64,000 nt of DNA from JAAZAI01 sp050942875 (lineage in GTDB: Bacteria; Verrucomicrobiota; Kiritimatiellia; RFP12; UBA3636), in assembly GCA_050942875.1 (NCBI GenBank), contig JBMNOD010000002.1, forward strand, positions 28,449 through 92,448. The letters run 5' to 3'. The notes below the pieces were generated by a model that saw only the letters and a list, made by a program, of their open reading frames with translations, was not told the origin of the DNA and ran no database searches. A program made the position numbers and the translations under genes. Shown here piece after piece: positions 51,041-59,014 of the stretch (its first letter is position 1; each line of letters opens with the position of its first letter).

Positions 51041-51892
51041 ATGAAGTTCGGGCACGTTCAAGCAGAGAAATTCAACACATCAAAGGGAGCGTACTCGCTT
51101 GTCACGGAGAGGGAGGAGCATGATTCCCAAATCACGGCTACAGGTGAAGAAGCCTCGATTCTTGAAGAATATTCCACTTCAAAAAACGACAGCATCGCTG
51201 TTGGGAATGTAAAATCCGACCCGACCAAGGCGAGCAAGGCATTCAAGCTTTATCCCAGTGGAAAAACCGTTTCGCTGAACCTTGTTTTTCCAAAACCCAA
51301 GAAAAGCGAGTTGCGGTTGTACATATCCAAAAGCGCCGGCTTCAAACCTAGAGCCGGCATGGTATGGTTCCTGTATGTTGACGAGGGAAACGACATCTGG
51401 ATCGGATCAATGACCGAACCAGAATGGCGGAGGCAAAGCTCGGTTTCACGAGAAGGCGACTTCTCCATGGCTTCTGATGGCACCATTGTCATGGAGCCGC
51501 CGCCGACGCCTGCCGTGGCCAGCGTCCAGGTATGGACTCGCAAGCGAAAACTTGCCCTCAAGCGAATGAAGGAAAGCGAATATTGTTGTGAATACGACAA
51601 TGACCACAAGCTTTTCATGGCGCGTTCAACTCTGAAGCCATTTGTCGAGCCGCACCATGTCATTCCGATTAGATTTCAGCCGCATTTTAAAAAAACGTTG
51701 GATGCGCTTTCCAATCTTTGTTGCCTATGCCCCCACTGCCATCGTGCAATCCACCATGCGGAAGAATCCTGCGCTCGGGTGATACTAAAAAGAATTGCAG
51801 AACGGCGTGACATCCTCAAAAATTTTGGCCTCGCAACTGAAGAGCTTTTTCAACTCTATGGAGTGGAGGAAATCAGTAGCGCCAATTCATGA
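51041..51892 (+). CDS. HNH endonuclease, probable restriction enzyme partner of the methyltransferase
   Basis: The 283-residue protein has a C-terminal HNH nuclease: PFVEPHHVIPIRF (catalytic HH) near residue 202 and LSNLCCLCPHCHRAIHH near 224. Upstream CC residues near 181 probably complete a Cys4 zinc site. The first ~170 residues have no domain I can name and may recognise DNA. A strong AGGAGG site lies before the ATG and the gap to the methyltransferase is 3 bp. The low GC matches the methyltransferase gene. Together they look like a type II restriction-modification system of unknown specificity. Confidence 0.78.
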   Translation: MKFGHVQAEKFNTSKGAYSLVTEREEHDSQITATGEEASILEEYSTSKNDSIAVGNVKSDPTKASKAFKLYPSGKTVSLNLVFPKPKKSELRLYISKSAGFKPRAGMVWFLYVDEGNDIWIGSMTEPEWRRQSSVSREGDFSMASDGTIVMEPPPTPAVASVQVWTRKRKLALKRMKESEYCCEYDNDHKLFMARSTLKPFVEPHHVIPIRFQPHFKKTLDALSNLCCLCPHCHRAIHHAEESCARVILKRIAERRDILKNFGLATEELFQLYGVEEISSANS

Positions 51893-51939
51893 CAACACTT
51901 ATAGGAAACCCTTGGAGCGCCCTAATCGAAGCCAACCGC

Positions 51940-51969
51940 TTCTCAATTCTCAATTCTCAATTCTCAATT
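51940..51969. repeat. TTCTCAA heptamer array
   Basis: Four perfect TTCTCAA units at 51940-51967 plus a partial unit lie right after the restriction island. A possible -10 box TAGAAT for the next gene is at 51984-51989. The period is again 7 bp. Confidence 0.85.
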
Positions 51970-52021
51970 CATGCACGTTCTGCTAGAATAGCGCCATGAA
52001 AAGGAAGCTGGAAGGCGGACG

Positions 52022-53401
52022 ATGAAACAAACAGCCATGATTTTGCTCGGCGCTGTGCTGGCCAGTTCGGCAGCGGCCGAGGAGGTCGTCATGACAAACA
52101 CCTGGACGCGGGCGTCCGGCGTGGATGCCTTGGCGAGCAATCCCGCGAACTGGTCGTTGCGCCATGCACCGCGCTCCAATGAAGTCGTGCGGTTGGCGCA
52201 AGGGTTTTCCCGGGCAATGATCTGGGATGCGAAGGCGTCCCCGATCGTTGCAGGATGGGTGCAGGGAAAAGGCTATGTCGGCGTCGTCACAATCAACACC
52301 ACCCCGCAGGCCGGGGGTTTCAAGACCTTGGAGGTGCTCGGCGACATGCAGGTGCTCGGCGGCGCCCTGACGCATCCGCCGAACGACGATGCCGAGACGT
52401 GGTGGCTGTCGTTGCGCGTGGGCGGGAATTTCACGGTCGGCGCGGACGCCTGCGTCTCCGTGTCCGGCAAGGGCTACGGCACCGGCAAGGGGCCGTCGCC
52501 CGGCGTGACGCCGGGCAGCGGCGCCAGCCACGGCGGGCAAGGCGCCCCGCAGGCGCTGTCGCCCGCCGGTCGGCCGGCGCTCACGTACGGCTCGATCGTC
52601 AACCCGACAACCTCGGGTTCAGGCGGCACCGCGCGGGAGGGATCGACGAGTCCCGTCCGCGGCGGCGGTGTCGTGATGATCGAAGTCGGCGGCGACCTGG
52701 TGGTCGAAGGACGCATCGCAGCCGATGCCGACAGCAACGACGTCGATGGCGCCAATGTCGGCGGCGCCGCAGGCGGAAGCGTGAACCTCCGCGCAGGCGG
52801 CTCGATCCAGGGCGCCGGCAGCATCGCGGCCGATGGCGGGCGCGGGCACCACGACGGCGCAGGCGGCGGCGGCGGCGGACGCATCGCCCTCGTGGCCGAA
52901 AAGTCGATCAAAATGAACACCAGGCGCATCTCCGCCAACGGCGGCTGCGGCGAGAGCGAAACACCGGATGTTGGCAACCGAGACCGCCACATCCGCGCGG
53001 CAGCAGGCACAATCTACCTGGAAGAGACCGGACGCGACTCCAAAGGCGGCGGGCAGGTGATCGTGAAGGACTGGCATCGGCCGACGCGGGCCTCGACGCG
53101 CATCCCGCCCGATCTGCATGCCGTGCCCGATGAAGGCCGCGACGCGCAGCTCGCCATTCAGGAAAACGGCTTTGTGACGCTCACCGCTTCGACGGCCTTC
53201 CGCGAACTTTCGTTCACCTCCGGGGGGCTGGACCTCAACGGCGGCACCCTGATCGTGGGAAAGATCGTGAAAGGCGGAGGAAGCGATGCGACGTTCGAGC
53301 AGCCGGGAACCTATGCGGTTCCGACGTCGCATCAAATGGATTCAATCATTTTCAGCAAAGGCAGCATTGTCGTGCGGACGTACTTCAAGCCGCTGTTCTA
53401 G
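52022..53401 (+). CDS. Secreted Gly-rich beta-structured protein
   Basis: The 459-residue protein has a signal peptide (MKQTAMILLGAVLASSAAAE). The centre has Gly-rich runs such as GGVVMIEVGGDLVVEGRIAA and AGGGGGGRIALVAEKSIKMN, with regular 'V-GG-L--' spacing that suggests a beta-helix or adhesin-like stack. I find no catalytic motif and cannot assign a function. It stands alone between the restriction island and the transporter gene; GGAAGG precedes the ATG. Confidence 0.6.
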   Translation: MKQTAMILLGAVLASSAAAEEVVMTNTWTRASGVDALASNPANWSLRHAPRSNEVVRLAQGFSRAMIWDAKASPIVAGWVQGKGYVGVVTINTTPQAGGFKTLEVLGDMQVLGGALTHPPNDDAETWWLSLRVGGNFTVGADACVSVSGKGYGTGKGPSPGVTPGSGASHGGQGAPQALSPAGRPALTYGSIVNPTTSGSGGTAREGSTSPVRGGGVVMIEVGGDLVVEGRIAADADSNDVDGANVGGAAGGSVNLRAGGSIQGAGSIAADGGRGHHDGAGGGGGGRIALVAEKSIKMNTRRISANGGCGESETPDVGNRDRHIRAAAGTIYLEETGRDSKGGGQVIVKDWHRPTRASTRIPPDLHAVPDEGRDAQLAIQENGFVTLTASTAFRELSFTSGGLDLNGGTLIVGKIVKGGGSDATFEQPGTYAVPTSHQMDSIIFSKGSIVVRTYFKPLF

Positions 53402-53439
53402 CATGAAGTCCGCCCCACCATACTCAGGAGTTCCGTTCC

Positions 53440-54216
53440 ATGTTTGACGTTGCACAAATCACACCCATGCACTGGGTCCTTCTCATGGTCGCCGCCTTCA
53501 TCCAGGGCATGTCCAAAGGCGGCGTGCCCGGGCTGACCGTCATGGCCATCCCGCTCGTGGCGATGGTCATCCCCGACAAGACCTCGACCGGCCTCGTGCT
53601 GCCGATGCTCGTGGTGGGCGACCTCTTCGCCCTCTTCTACTGGCGCCGGTCGGTGAGCGTCCGCGATCTGCTTCGCGCGTTGCCGTGGGCGGTGGTGGGC
53701 GTTGTCATCGGATGGCGAATGCTCGACCGAATCAAAGGCGACCAGATGCGCCCCATCGTCGGCGTCGTCGTGCTCTTCGTGCTCGCGCTCCAAATCGTGC
53801 GGAAAATCCGCACGCGCTCCGGGCAGGCCGAGCCTGCCGAAAAGACGGCCGGCAACCCCGTCATGCGCCACCTCTACGCCGCCTTCATGGGCTCGCTGGG
53901 CGGCGTGACGACGATGCTTGCCAACGCCGCGGGACCCGTGATCGGAGCCTATCTCCTGAGCTTGCGGCTCAACAAGGCGACATTCCTGGGCACGAGCGCG
54001 TGGTTCTTTTTCATCGTCAACTGGATCAAGGTGCCGTTCATGGTCCAGCAGAAGATGATCACCGTCGACAGCCTCGGCGTCAACCTCCGCATGATCCCCG
54101 CCCTCATCGCCGGCGTGGCCGCCGGCATCGTCGTCGCCCGCCGCGTCAACCAGAAGACGTTTGAATGGCTCGTCATCATCCTCGCCGGCCTGGCCAGCCT
54201 GAAGCTGCTGTTTTGA
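53440..54216 (+). CDS. TauE/SafE family sulfite/anion exporter
   Basis: The 258-residue protein has about eight hydrophobic helices and the family pattern: AAFIQGMSKGGVPGLTVMAI near residue 18 and AAFMGSLGGVTTMLANAAGP near 147 as the internal duplicate, with NAAGPVIGAYLL following. TauE/SafE proteins export sulfite, sulfoacetate or related organic anions. The substrate here is unknown. No sulfur genes are adjacent. Confidence 0.85.
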   Translation: MFDVAQITPMHWVLLMVAAFIQGMSKGGVPGLTVMAIPLVAMVIPDKTSTGLVLPMLVVGDLFALFYWRRSVSVRDLLRALPWAVVGVVIGWRMLDRIKGDQMRPIVGVVVLFVLALQIVRKIRTRSGQAEPAEKTAGNPVMRHLYAAFMGSLGGVTTMLANAAGPVIGAYLLSLRLNKATFLGTSAWFFFIVNWIKVPFMVQQKMITVDSLGVNLRMIPALIAGVAAGIVVARRVNQKTFEWLVIILAGLASLKLLF

Positions 54217-54222
54217 CGCGTT

Positions 54223-54250
54223 TTGCTTGACAAATCCGGCGGAATATGAT
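54223..54250 (+). promoter_or_regulatory. Possible promoter of the small outer-membrane-type gene
   Basis: TTGCTT at 54223-54228 and TATGAT at 54245-54250 are 16 bp apart, about 80 bp before the ATG at 54331. A TTGACA at 54227 is better as a -35 but too close to this -10. Confidence 0.4.
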
Positions 54251-54330
54251 GGAGTAGCACCCCTTGCGAGGCGACATGCGCCCCGCAGGTTTTTGTTCAT
54301 AAACCTTTCACTCCCCTGAGGAACTGCGAC

Positions 54331-54855
54331 ATGAAATCCGTGAAACTCCCCCTGATTCTTTCCTTCTGTCTGCTCGCATCCGCCGCAGTCGCCGCCCGCA
54401 CCGACGAAGGCACGTGGAGCCTGTCCGGCAGCTTGATGATCGACACGGCCACCTACGTTGGCACAGACATCAACGCCGACCTCCATGCAGGCAACTACAT
54501 CCGTACCGGCCTGCTCGTCGGCGGCTACATTGGCGCCTGGGACAACGACCTGATCACCACCCTCGAAGGCGGCGCCTCCGTCAAATACCATGTTTTCGAC
54601 AATTTTTCCACCCCCTTTTCGCCCTTCATCGGCGCCGACCTCGGCCTCTTGCATTGCTCGACCTCGATCGACGACGCCTTCGCACTCGTCCTCGGAGCAC
54701 GCGTCGGCCTCGACTTCTTCCTGACGGAGACCATCGCCGTCGAAACCGCCCTCGACGCCCATGTCGCCACCGACGACGTCTATACCGACGACGGCGACGA
54801 ACTGCTGACAAACAACGACTTCCAGTTCAAGGTCGGCCTCGCCATCTTCTTCTGA
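54331..54855 (+). CDS. Small outer-membrane beta-barrel-like protein
   Basis: The 174-residue protein has a signal peptide (MKSVKLPLILSFCLLASAAVAA) followed by alternating strand-like segments (WSLSGSLMIDTATYVG, YIRTGLLVGGYIGAWDND, FSPFIGADLGLLH, AVETALDAHVATDDVY) and ends in QFKVGLAIFF, a terminal aromatic typical of outer-membrane barrels. It resembles OmpA/OprF-type 8-stranded barrel domains in size. Function is unknown. Confidence 0.65.
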   Translation: MKSVKLPLILSFCLLASAAVAARTDEGTWSLSGSLMIDTATYVGTDINADLHAGNYIRTGLLVGGYIGAWDNDLITTLEGGASVKYHVFDNFSTPFSPFIGADLGLLHCSTSIDDAFALVLGARVGLDFFLTETIAVETALDAHVATDDVYTDDGDELLTNNDFQFKVGLAIFF

Positions 54856-54884
54856 ACCCCAACATTAAGGAAAGCAAAACCAGC

Positions 54885-56012
54885 ATGAAGCAGTACAACA
54901 TCGGCGTCATCGGTGGCGACGGAACAGGCCCCGAAGTCGTTCGCGAAGGCATCAAGGTTCTCAAGACGGCCGCCAAGCACCACGGATTCGGCCTCAAGTT
55001 CAAGGACTACGATTTTGGCGGCGAGCGCTACCTCAAGACCGGCAAGATCATCGACGACGCCGAAGTCGACGCCCTGAAAAAGCATGACGCCATTTTCCTC
55101 GGCGCCATCGGCCACCCCGACGTCAAGCCCGGCATCCTCGAAAAGGGGCTCCTGCTCAAGCTGCGCTTTGCCCTGGACCAGTACATCAACCTCCGCCCCG
55201 TCAAGCTCTACCCCGGCGTCGAGACGCCCCTCCGCGACAAGACGCCCGAGGACATCGACTACGTCGTCGTCCGCGAAAACTCCGGCGGCGCCTACACCGG
55301 CTGCGGCGGCAACGTCATGGCCGGGACGCCGAACGAAGTCGCCACGCAGGAGATGATCTACACGCGCTTCCAGGTCGAGCGCTGCCTCCGCTACGCCTTC
55401 GACCTCGTCCGCCGCCGCCACTCGAAGAAGAACCCCTGGCGCGGCCTCAAGCCCGCCGACATCGAAGCCGGCAAGATCGGCCAGCTCACCCTCTGCGGCA
55501 AGACGAACGTCCTGACCTACGTCTTCGGCCTCTGGGAGCGCGCGTTCCACGAAATCGCCGCCGAGTACCCCGACGTCAAGACGGACTACTGCCACGTCGA
55601 CGCCACCACGATGTGGATGGTCAAGAATCCGGAGTGGTTCGACGTCATCGTCACCGAAAACCTCTTCGGCGACATCATCACCGACCTCGGCGCCATGACG
55701 CAGGGCGGGATGGGCATCGCCGCGGGCGGCAACATCAACCCGAAGGGCCTGAGCATGTTCGAGCCCATCGGCGGCTCCGCCCCCAAGTACACGGGCCAGA
55801 ACGTCATCAACCCGATGGCCGCCATCTGCGCCGGCGCCATGATGCTCGACACCCTCGGCGAGACCGCCGCCGCCGCCGCGATCGAAGCCGCCGTCGCCGC
55901 CTTCACGCCGCGCATGAAGAGCCAGGCCGCCGGCCGCATGGGCTTCTCCACGACCGAGGTCGGCGACGAGCTCGTCAAGGAGCTCAAGCAGCAGGCCAAG
56001 GCCAGGAAGTAG
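54885..56012 (+). CDS. leuB: 3-isopropylmalate dehydrogenase family
   Basis: The 375-residue protein has the beta-decarboxylating dehydrogenase motifs: IGVIGGDGTGPEVVREGIKV at the start, FLGAIGHPDVKPGILEKGLL (IPM-type loop), LRPVKLYPGVETPL, VRENSGGAYTGCGG and NLFGDIITDLGAMTQGGMGI, then EPIGGSAPKYTGQNVINPMA. It uses NAD in leucine synthesis. Tartrate/isocitrate-type relatives cannot be fully excluded because no other leu gene is nearby. AAGGAAAG lies before ATG 54885; the frame upstream overlaps the barrel gene and is ignored. Confidence 0.85.
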   Translation: MKQYNIGVIGGDGTGPEVVREGIKVLKTAAKHHGFGLKFKDYDFGGERYLKTGKIIDDAEVDALKKHDAIFLGAIGHPDVKPGILEKGLLLKLRFALDQYINLRPVKLYPGVETPLRDKTPEDIDYVVVRENSGGAYTGCGGNVMAGTPNEVATQEMIYTRFQVERCLRYAFDLVRRRHSKKNPWRGLKPADIEAGKIGQLTLCGKTNVLTYVFGLWERAFHEIAAEYPDVKTDYCHVDATTMWMVKNPEWFDVIVTENLFGDIITDLGAMTQGGMGIAAGGNINPKGLSMFEPIGGSAPKYTGQNVINPMAAICAGAMMLDTLGETAAAAAIEAAVAAFTPRMKSQAAGRMGFSTTEVGDELVKELKQQAKARK

Positions 56013-56055
56013 CCGCCCGGCTGCATGTTGGCTCGCGGAGGCGAGGGGAGGCCGG

Positions 56056-56958
56056 ATGTCGGAAGCGAACATCTCACGTGAACGCGCGATCTGCCGGGTG
56101 ACGTATTTCGGCGCCTGGATCAACGCCGCGCTCATGGCCGCGAAATTCCTCGCCGGCGTCTTCGGCCACAGCGCCGCCCTGGTCGCGGATGCCGTGCATT
56201 CGCTTTCCGACTTCGCCACCGACCTCGCGGTCGTCGTCTTCATCAAGGTCGCGTCCAAGCCCTCGGACGAGTGCCACGACTTCGGCCACGGCAAGTTCGA
56301 GACGCTCAGCTCCGTCGTCATCGGCCTGACGCTCTTCGCCGTGGGCGTCGGCATCTTCCTCTCCGGCGTCGCGAAGATTCGCGCCATCGCCGGGGGGGAG
56401 GAGGTTCGGTCCCCGGGGCTCGTCGCCTTCGTGGCCGCCGTCGTCTCCATCGGGGTCAAGGAATGCCTCTACCGCGTCACCCGCCGCGTCGGCGAACGCC
56501 ACCAGAGCCCGGCCGTCATCGCCAACGCCTGGGAGCACCGTTCCGACGCCTTCTCCTCGCTCGCGACCGCCCTCGGCGTCGGCGGCGCCATCCTCCTCGG
56601 CAGCCGCTGGGTCGTGCTCGATCCGATCGCGGCCGTCGTCGTGAGCGTCATGATCGTCAAGGTCGCCTACGACCTCGTCAAGCCGGGCATTGACGAACTG
56701 CTCGAAAAATCTCTTCCTCCCCAAATCGAGGAAGAGATCCTCGCGATCATCACCGCCGAACCCGCCGTCTCGGATCCCCACAACCTGCGCACCCGCCGCG
56801 TCGGCGTCGGCATCGTCGCCGAAGTCCACGTGCGCCTCGACGGCGACATGTCCGTCGCCGAATCCCATGCGCTGACCGAACGCATCGAAGAGCGCTTCCA
56901 AAAGCGCTTCGGCGAATGGGCGCACCTGATCATCCACGTCGAACCGTCGCTGAAATGA
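56056..56958 (+). CDS. Cation diffusion facilitator (zinc/iron-type efflux)
   Basis: The 300-residue protein has six membrane helices and the CDF metal sites ADAVHSLSDFATD (HxxxD) near residue 38 and WEHRSDAFSSLATALGV near 158, followed by the cytoplasmic dimerisation domain (VSDPHNLRTRRVGVGIVAEV, HVRLDGDMSVAESH). It exports divalent metals such as Zn2+ or Fe2+ by proton exchange. Its last codons overlap the start of the pseudopilin operon by 4 bp, so the cluster is translationally coupled. Confidence 0.92.
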   Translation: MSEANISRERAICRVTYFGAWINAALMAAKFLAGVFGHSAALVADAVHSLSDFATDLAVVVFIKVASKPSDECHDFGHGKFETLSSVVIGLTLFAVGVGIFLSGVAKIRAIAGGEEVRSPGLVAFVAAVVSIGVKECLYRVTRRVGERHQSPAVIANAWEHRSDAFSSLATALGVGGAILLGSRWVVLDPIAAVVVSVMIVKVAYDLVKPGIDELLEKSLPPQIEEEILAIITAEPAVSDPHNLRTRRVGVGIVAEVHVRLDGDMSVAESHALTERIEERFQKRFGEWAHLIIHVEPSLK

Positions 56959-57551
56959 GGCGGACGGGCGTCATGCGGCACGACGGCTTCACCCTCGTCG
57001 AAGGCCTGATCGCCCTCGCGGTCGGCGCGATGGTCCTCGTCCCCGCGCTCGCGCTCTGCTCCGCCGCCCTCCGCGAGTCGGCGCGCATCCAGCGGCGCGG
57101 GCTTGCCTGCGCCGTCGCCGACGCCCTCGCCGGGTCCGCCGCCGCCAACGTGCGCGCCGGCGTCGAGGAGCCGGAATACCGTGCGGCAAAAGTGGACGCG
57201 GCGCCCCCGCCGCGTGGCAGGGTGGACGCGGCGCCCCCGCCGCGTGGCAGGGTGGACGCGGCGCCCCCGCCGCGTGCATCGGGGGTGGACGCGGCGCCCC
57301 CGCCGCGTGCATCGGGGGTGGACGCGGCGCCCCCGCCGCGTGTATCGAAAACGAACACAATCCAAATCCACGCGACCCTCCGCACAATTCCGCCCGAAAC
57401 GCCCGACGCCCCGTGGCGCGTCGAGGCCACGGCGTCGCCGGGCCCGGACGACGCCCCGCTCGCGCTCGCCATCGCCACGTTCCCGCCCGTCAAGCTCGAC
57501 GAGGTGCCCGCCGCCTCGCCCGCAGCGCAGCCTCCGGGAGCCACGCCATGA
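56955..57551 (+). CDS. GspI-like minor pseudopilin with in-frame repeat insertion
   Basis: The 198-residue protein has a prepilin N terminus (MRHDGFTLVEGLIALAVGAM, cleavage after Gly and Glu at +5). The following ~50 residues resemble minor pseudopilins of type II secretion. The middle (about residues 80-131) is five tandem copies of VDAAPPPR separated by GR or ASG, absent from any family I know and encoded by a GC-rich DNA repeat. The ATG overlaps the CDF stop. An internal ATG at 56973 would give a shorter leader and is also possible. Confidence 0.7.
   Translation: MRRTGVMRHDGFTLVEGLIALAVGAMVLVPALALCSAALRESARIQRRGLACAVADALAGSAAANVRAGVEEPEYRAAKVDAAPPPRGRVDAAPPPRGRVDAAPPPRASGVDAAPPPRASGVDAAPPPRVSKTNTIQIHATLRTIPPETPDAPWRVEATASPGPDDAPLALAIATFPPVKLDEVPAASPAAQPPGATP
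57192..57347 (+). repeat. Five-copy GC-rich tandem repeat inside the pseudopilin gene
   Basis: Units begin at 57192, 57222, 57252, 57285 and 57318, giving steps of 30, 30, 33 and 33 bp, all multiples of three. The 24-bp core differs by two bases from a sequence in the non-coding gap at 23491-23514, which points to a common source. Confidence 0.9.
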
Positions 57552-58132
57552 AGCGCGCCCGTCGCCAGGCGTTCACCCTCGTCGAGCTGCTCCTCGCCTC
57601 GACGATCGCCGGGCTGGCGATGGTCGGCGCCGCCGTCGCCATCGCCGCCGCCTTCCGCAGCTTCGCCTCCGTCTCCACGACGGGCGACGAAGGGACGCGC
57701 CGCGTCCTCATGGTCGCCGCGCTGCAGCAGGACGTCGCGTCCGCCATGCCGCTCGGCGGCACGCCTTTCGCCGGCGAAGGCGACGCCATGAGCTTCGCCC
57801 GCCTCGTGTCGCCTTCCCGCGCCGAGGGCGACGCCGTCGTCGCCCTCGTCCGCTGGGAGCGCGACGCCTCGGGTGTCGTGGTTCGCACCCTGACACGGCC
57901 CGGCTCCACCGTGCCGATGTCGATCGAGCGGTTCGTCCCCGCCGCCGTCTTCCGGCTCGCCTACGCCGGCGCGCGCGAACCCGCGTCCGCCCAGGAAACG
58001 CTGGAGTGGGCGGACGTCTGGACGGCCGAGACGATGCCCGGCCTCGTGCGCGCCACCCTCGACGATCTCGTCGTCGAATCCGCCGTCATGCAGGCGAACT
58101 TCGCCCTGCCCAGGCTGGAGGAGCGCCCATGA
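57548..58132 (+). CDS. GspJ-like minor pseudopilin
   Basis: The 194-residue protein starts RRQAFTLVELLLASTIAGLA, a type II pseudopilin signal (cleavage before Phe, Glu at +5). The rest has the length and position of GspJ between GspI and GspK. The ATG overlaps the previous stop (ATGA) and its own stop overlaps the next start in the same way. In-frame codons before 57548 overlap the preceding gene and are excluded. Confidence 0.75.
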   Translation: MKRARRQAFTLVELLLASTIAGLAMVGAAVAIAAAFRSFASVSTTGDEGTRRVLMVAALQQDVASAMPLGGTPFAGEGDAMSFARLVSPSRAEGDAVVALVRWERDASGVVVRTLTRPGSTVPMSIERFVPAAVFRLAYAGAREPASAQETLEWADVWTAETMPGLVRATLDDLVVESAVMQANFALPRLEERP

Positions 58133-59010
58133 ACGCATCCGCCGCTTCCCGTTCCGGCGCGGTTCTCGCCTTCATGCTGATCGCCGTGGCGCTCGTCATG
58201 GGCGTCGCGCTCTTCGCGGGATCCGTCGCGCTCTCGCGCTCCCGCCTCGCCTCCGATGCCGTCGCGCGAGCCCAGCTTCGCGCCGAGGCGTTTTCCGCCG
58301 CCGCGATGGCCGCCTGGGCCATCGATGCCGACACCAACGGCGCCGACCACCTCCTCGAACCCTGGGCGCAGGGCTTCCGGCACGGCGCGGCCGTCGCGAC
58401 CGTCGCCGACGAACGCGCGCGCCTGCTCTTCCCCCCAGGCGCCGATCGCGCCCTCGGCTTTTTGATTGCCAAGGCGTCCGGCGTGGATGAAGAGGACGCC
58501 ATGGGTCACGCGCGTCGCCTCGCCGCCTGGTGGCAGCAGACCCAGGCGCAGCGCACCAACGCCGTCCTGCATGCCGAAGAGGAGCTTCTGCTCGCCCCCG
58601 GCATGGACTCCGCCGCGCTGGCCGCCACGCTGCCGTCGCTGACGGTCCTTGGCGATGGACGCATCAACATCAACACCGTCTCGCACGACGTGTTTGTCGC
58701 GCTTGCGCTCGGCGCCGGCGCCGAAATCGGCACGGCCGAGACGCTCTTCAACCGCGTCTTGCGCTCGCGCCGCCGCGGCGAATGGTTCGCCTCGCTCACC
58801 ATGGCCGAGGCGCACAAGCTGCTCAGGGGCGCAGGCGACGCCCTCTCCGCGAAGGAAGTCGCCGCGCTCCAGGCCATCCTGCCGCGCCTCGGCGTCGAGA
58901 GCGACCTTTACCGCATCACGGCGACCGCCGAACGCGCGGGCGTGCGGCGCACGGTGCAGTGCATCTACGAACGCGGCACGGGGCGCATCCATCGGTGGAC
59001 GGAGTGGTGA
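58129..59010 (+). CDS. GspK-like pseudopilin-associated protein
   Basis: The 293-residue protein has a short N terminus and a hydrophobic helix (GAVLAFMLIAVALVMGVALF), no classic GFTLxE signal, and a globular body containing LGDGRININTVSHDVF near residue 180, the GKININTA-type GspK motif (helix-hairpin-helix-like region). GspK caps the pseudopilus tip with GspI and GspJ. It completes a three-gene I-J-K cluster. The core secretion genes (gspD, gspE, gspF) are not in this window. Confidence 0.78.
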   Translation: MNASAASRSGAVLAFMLIAVALVMGVALFAGSVALSRSRLASDAVARAQLRAEAFSAAAMAAWAIDADTNGADHLLEPWAQGFRHGAAVATVADERARLLFPPGADRALGFLIAKASGVDEEDAMGHARRLAAWWQQTQAQRTNAVLHAEEELLLAPGMDSAALAATLPSLTVLGDGRININTVSHDVFVALALGAGAEIGTAETLFNRVLRSRRRGEWFASLTMAEAHKLLRGAGDALSAKEVAALQAILPRLGVESDLYRITATAERAGVRRTVQCIYERGTGRIHRWTEW

Positions 59011-59014
59011 AGCC

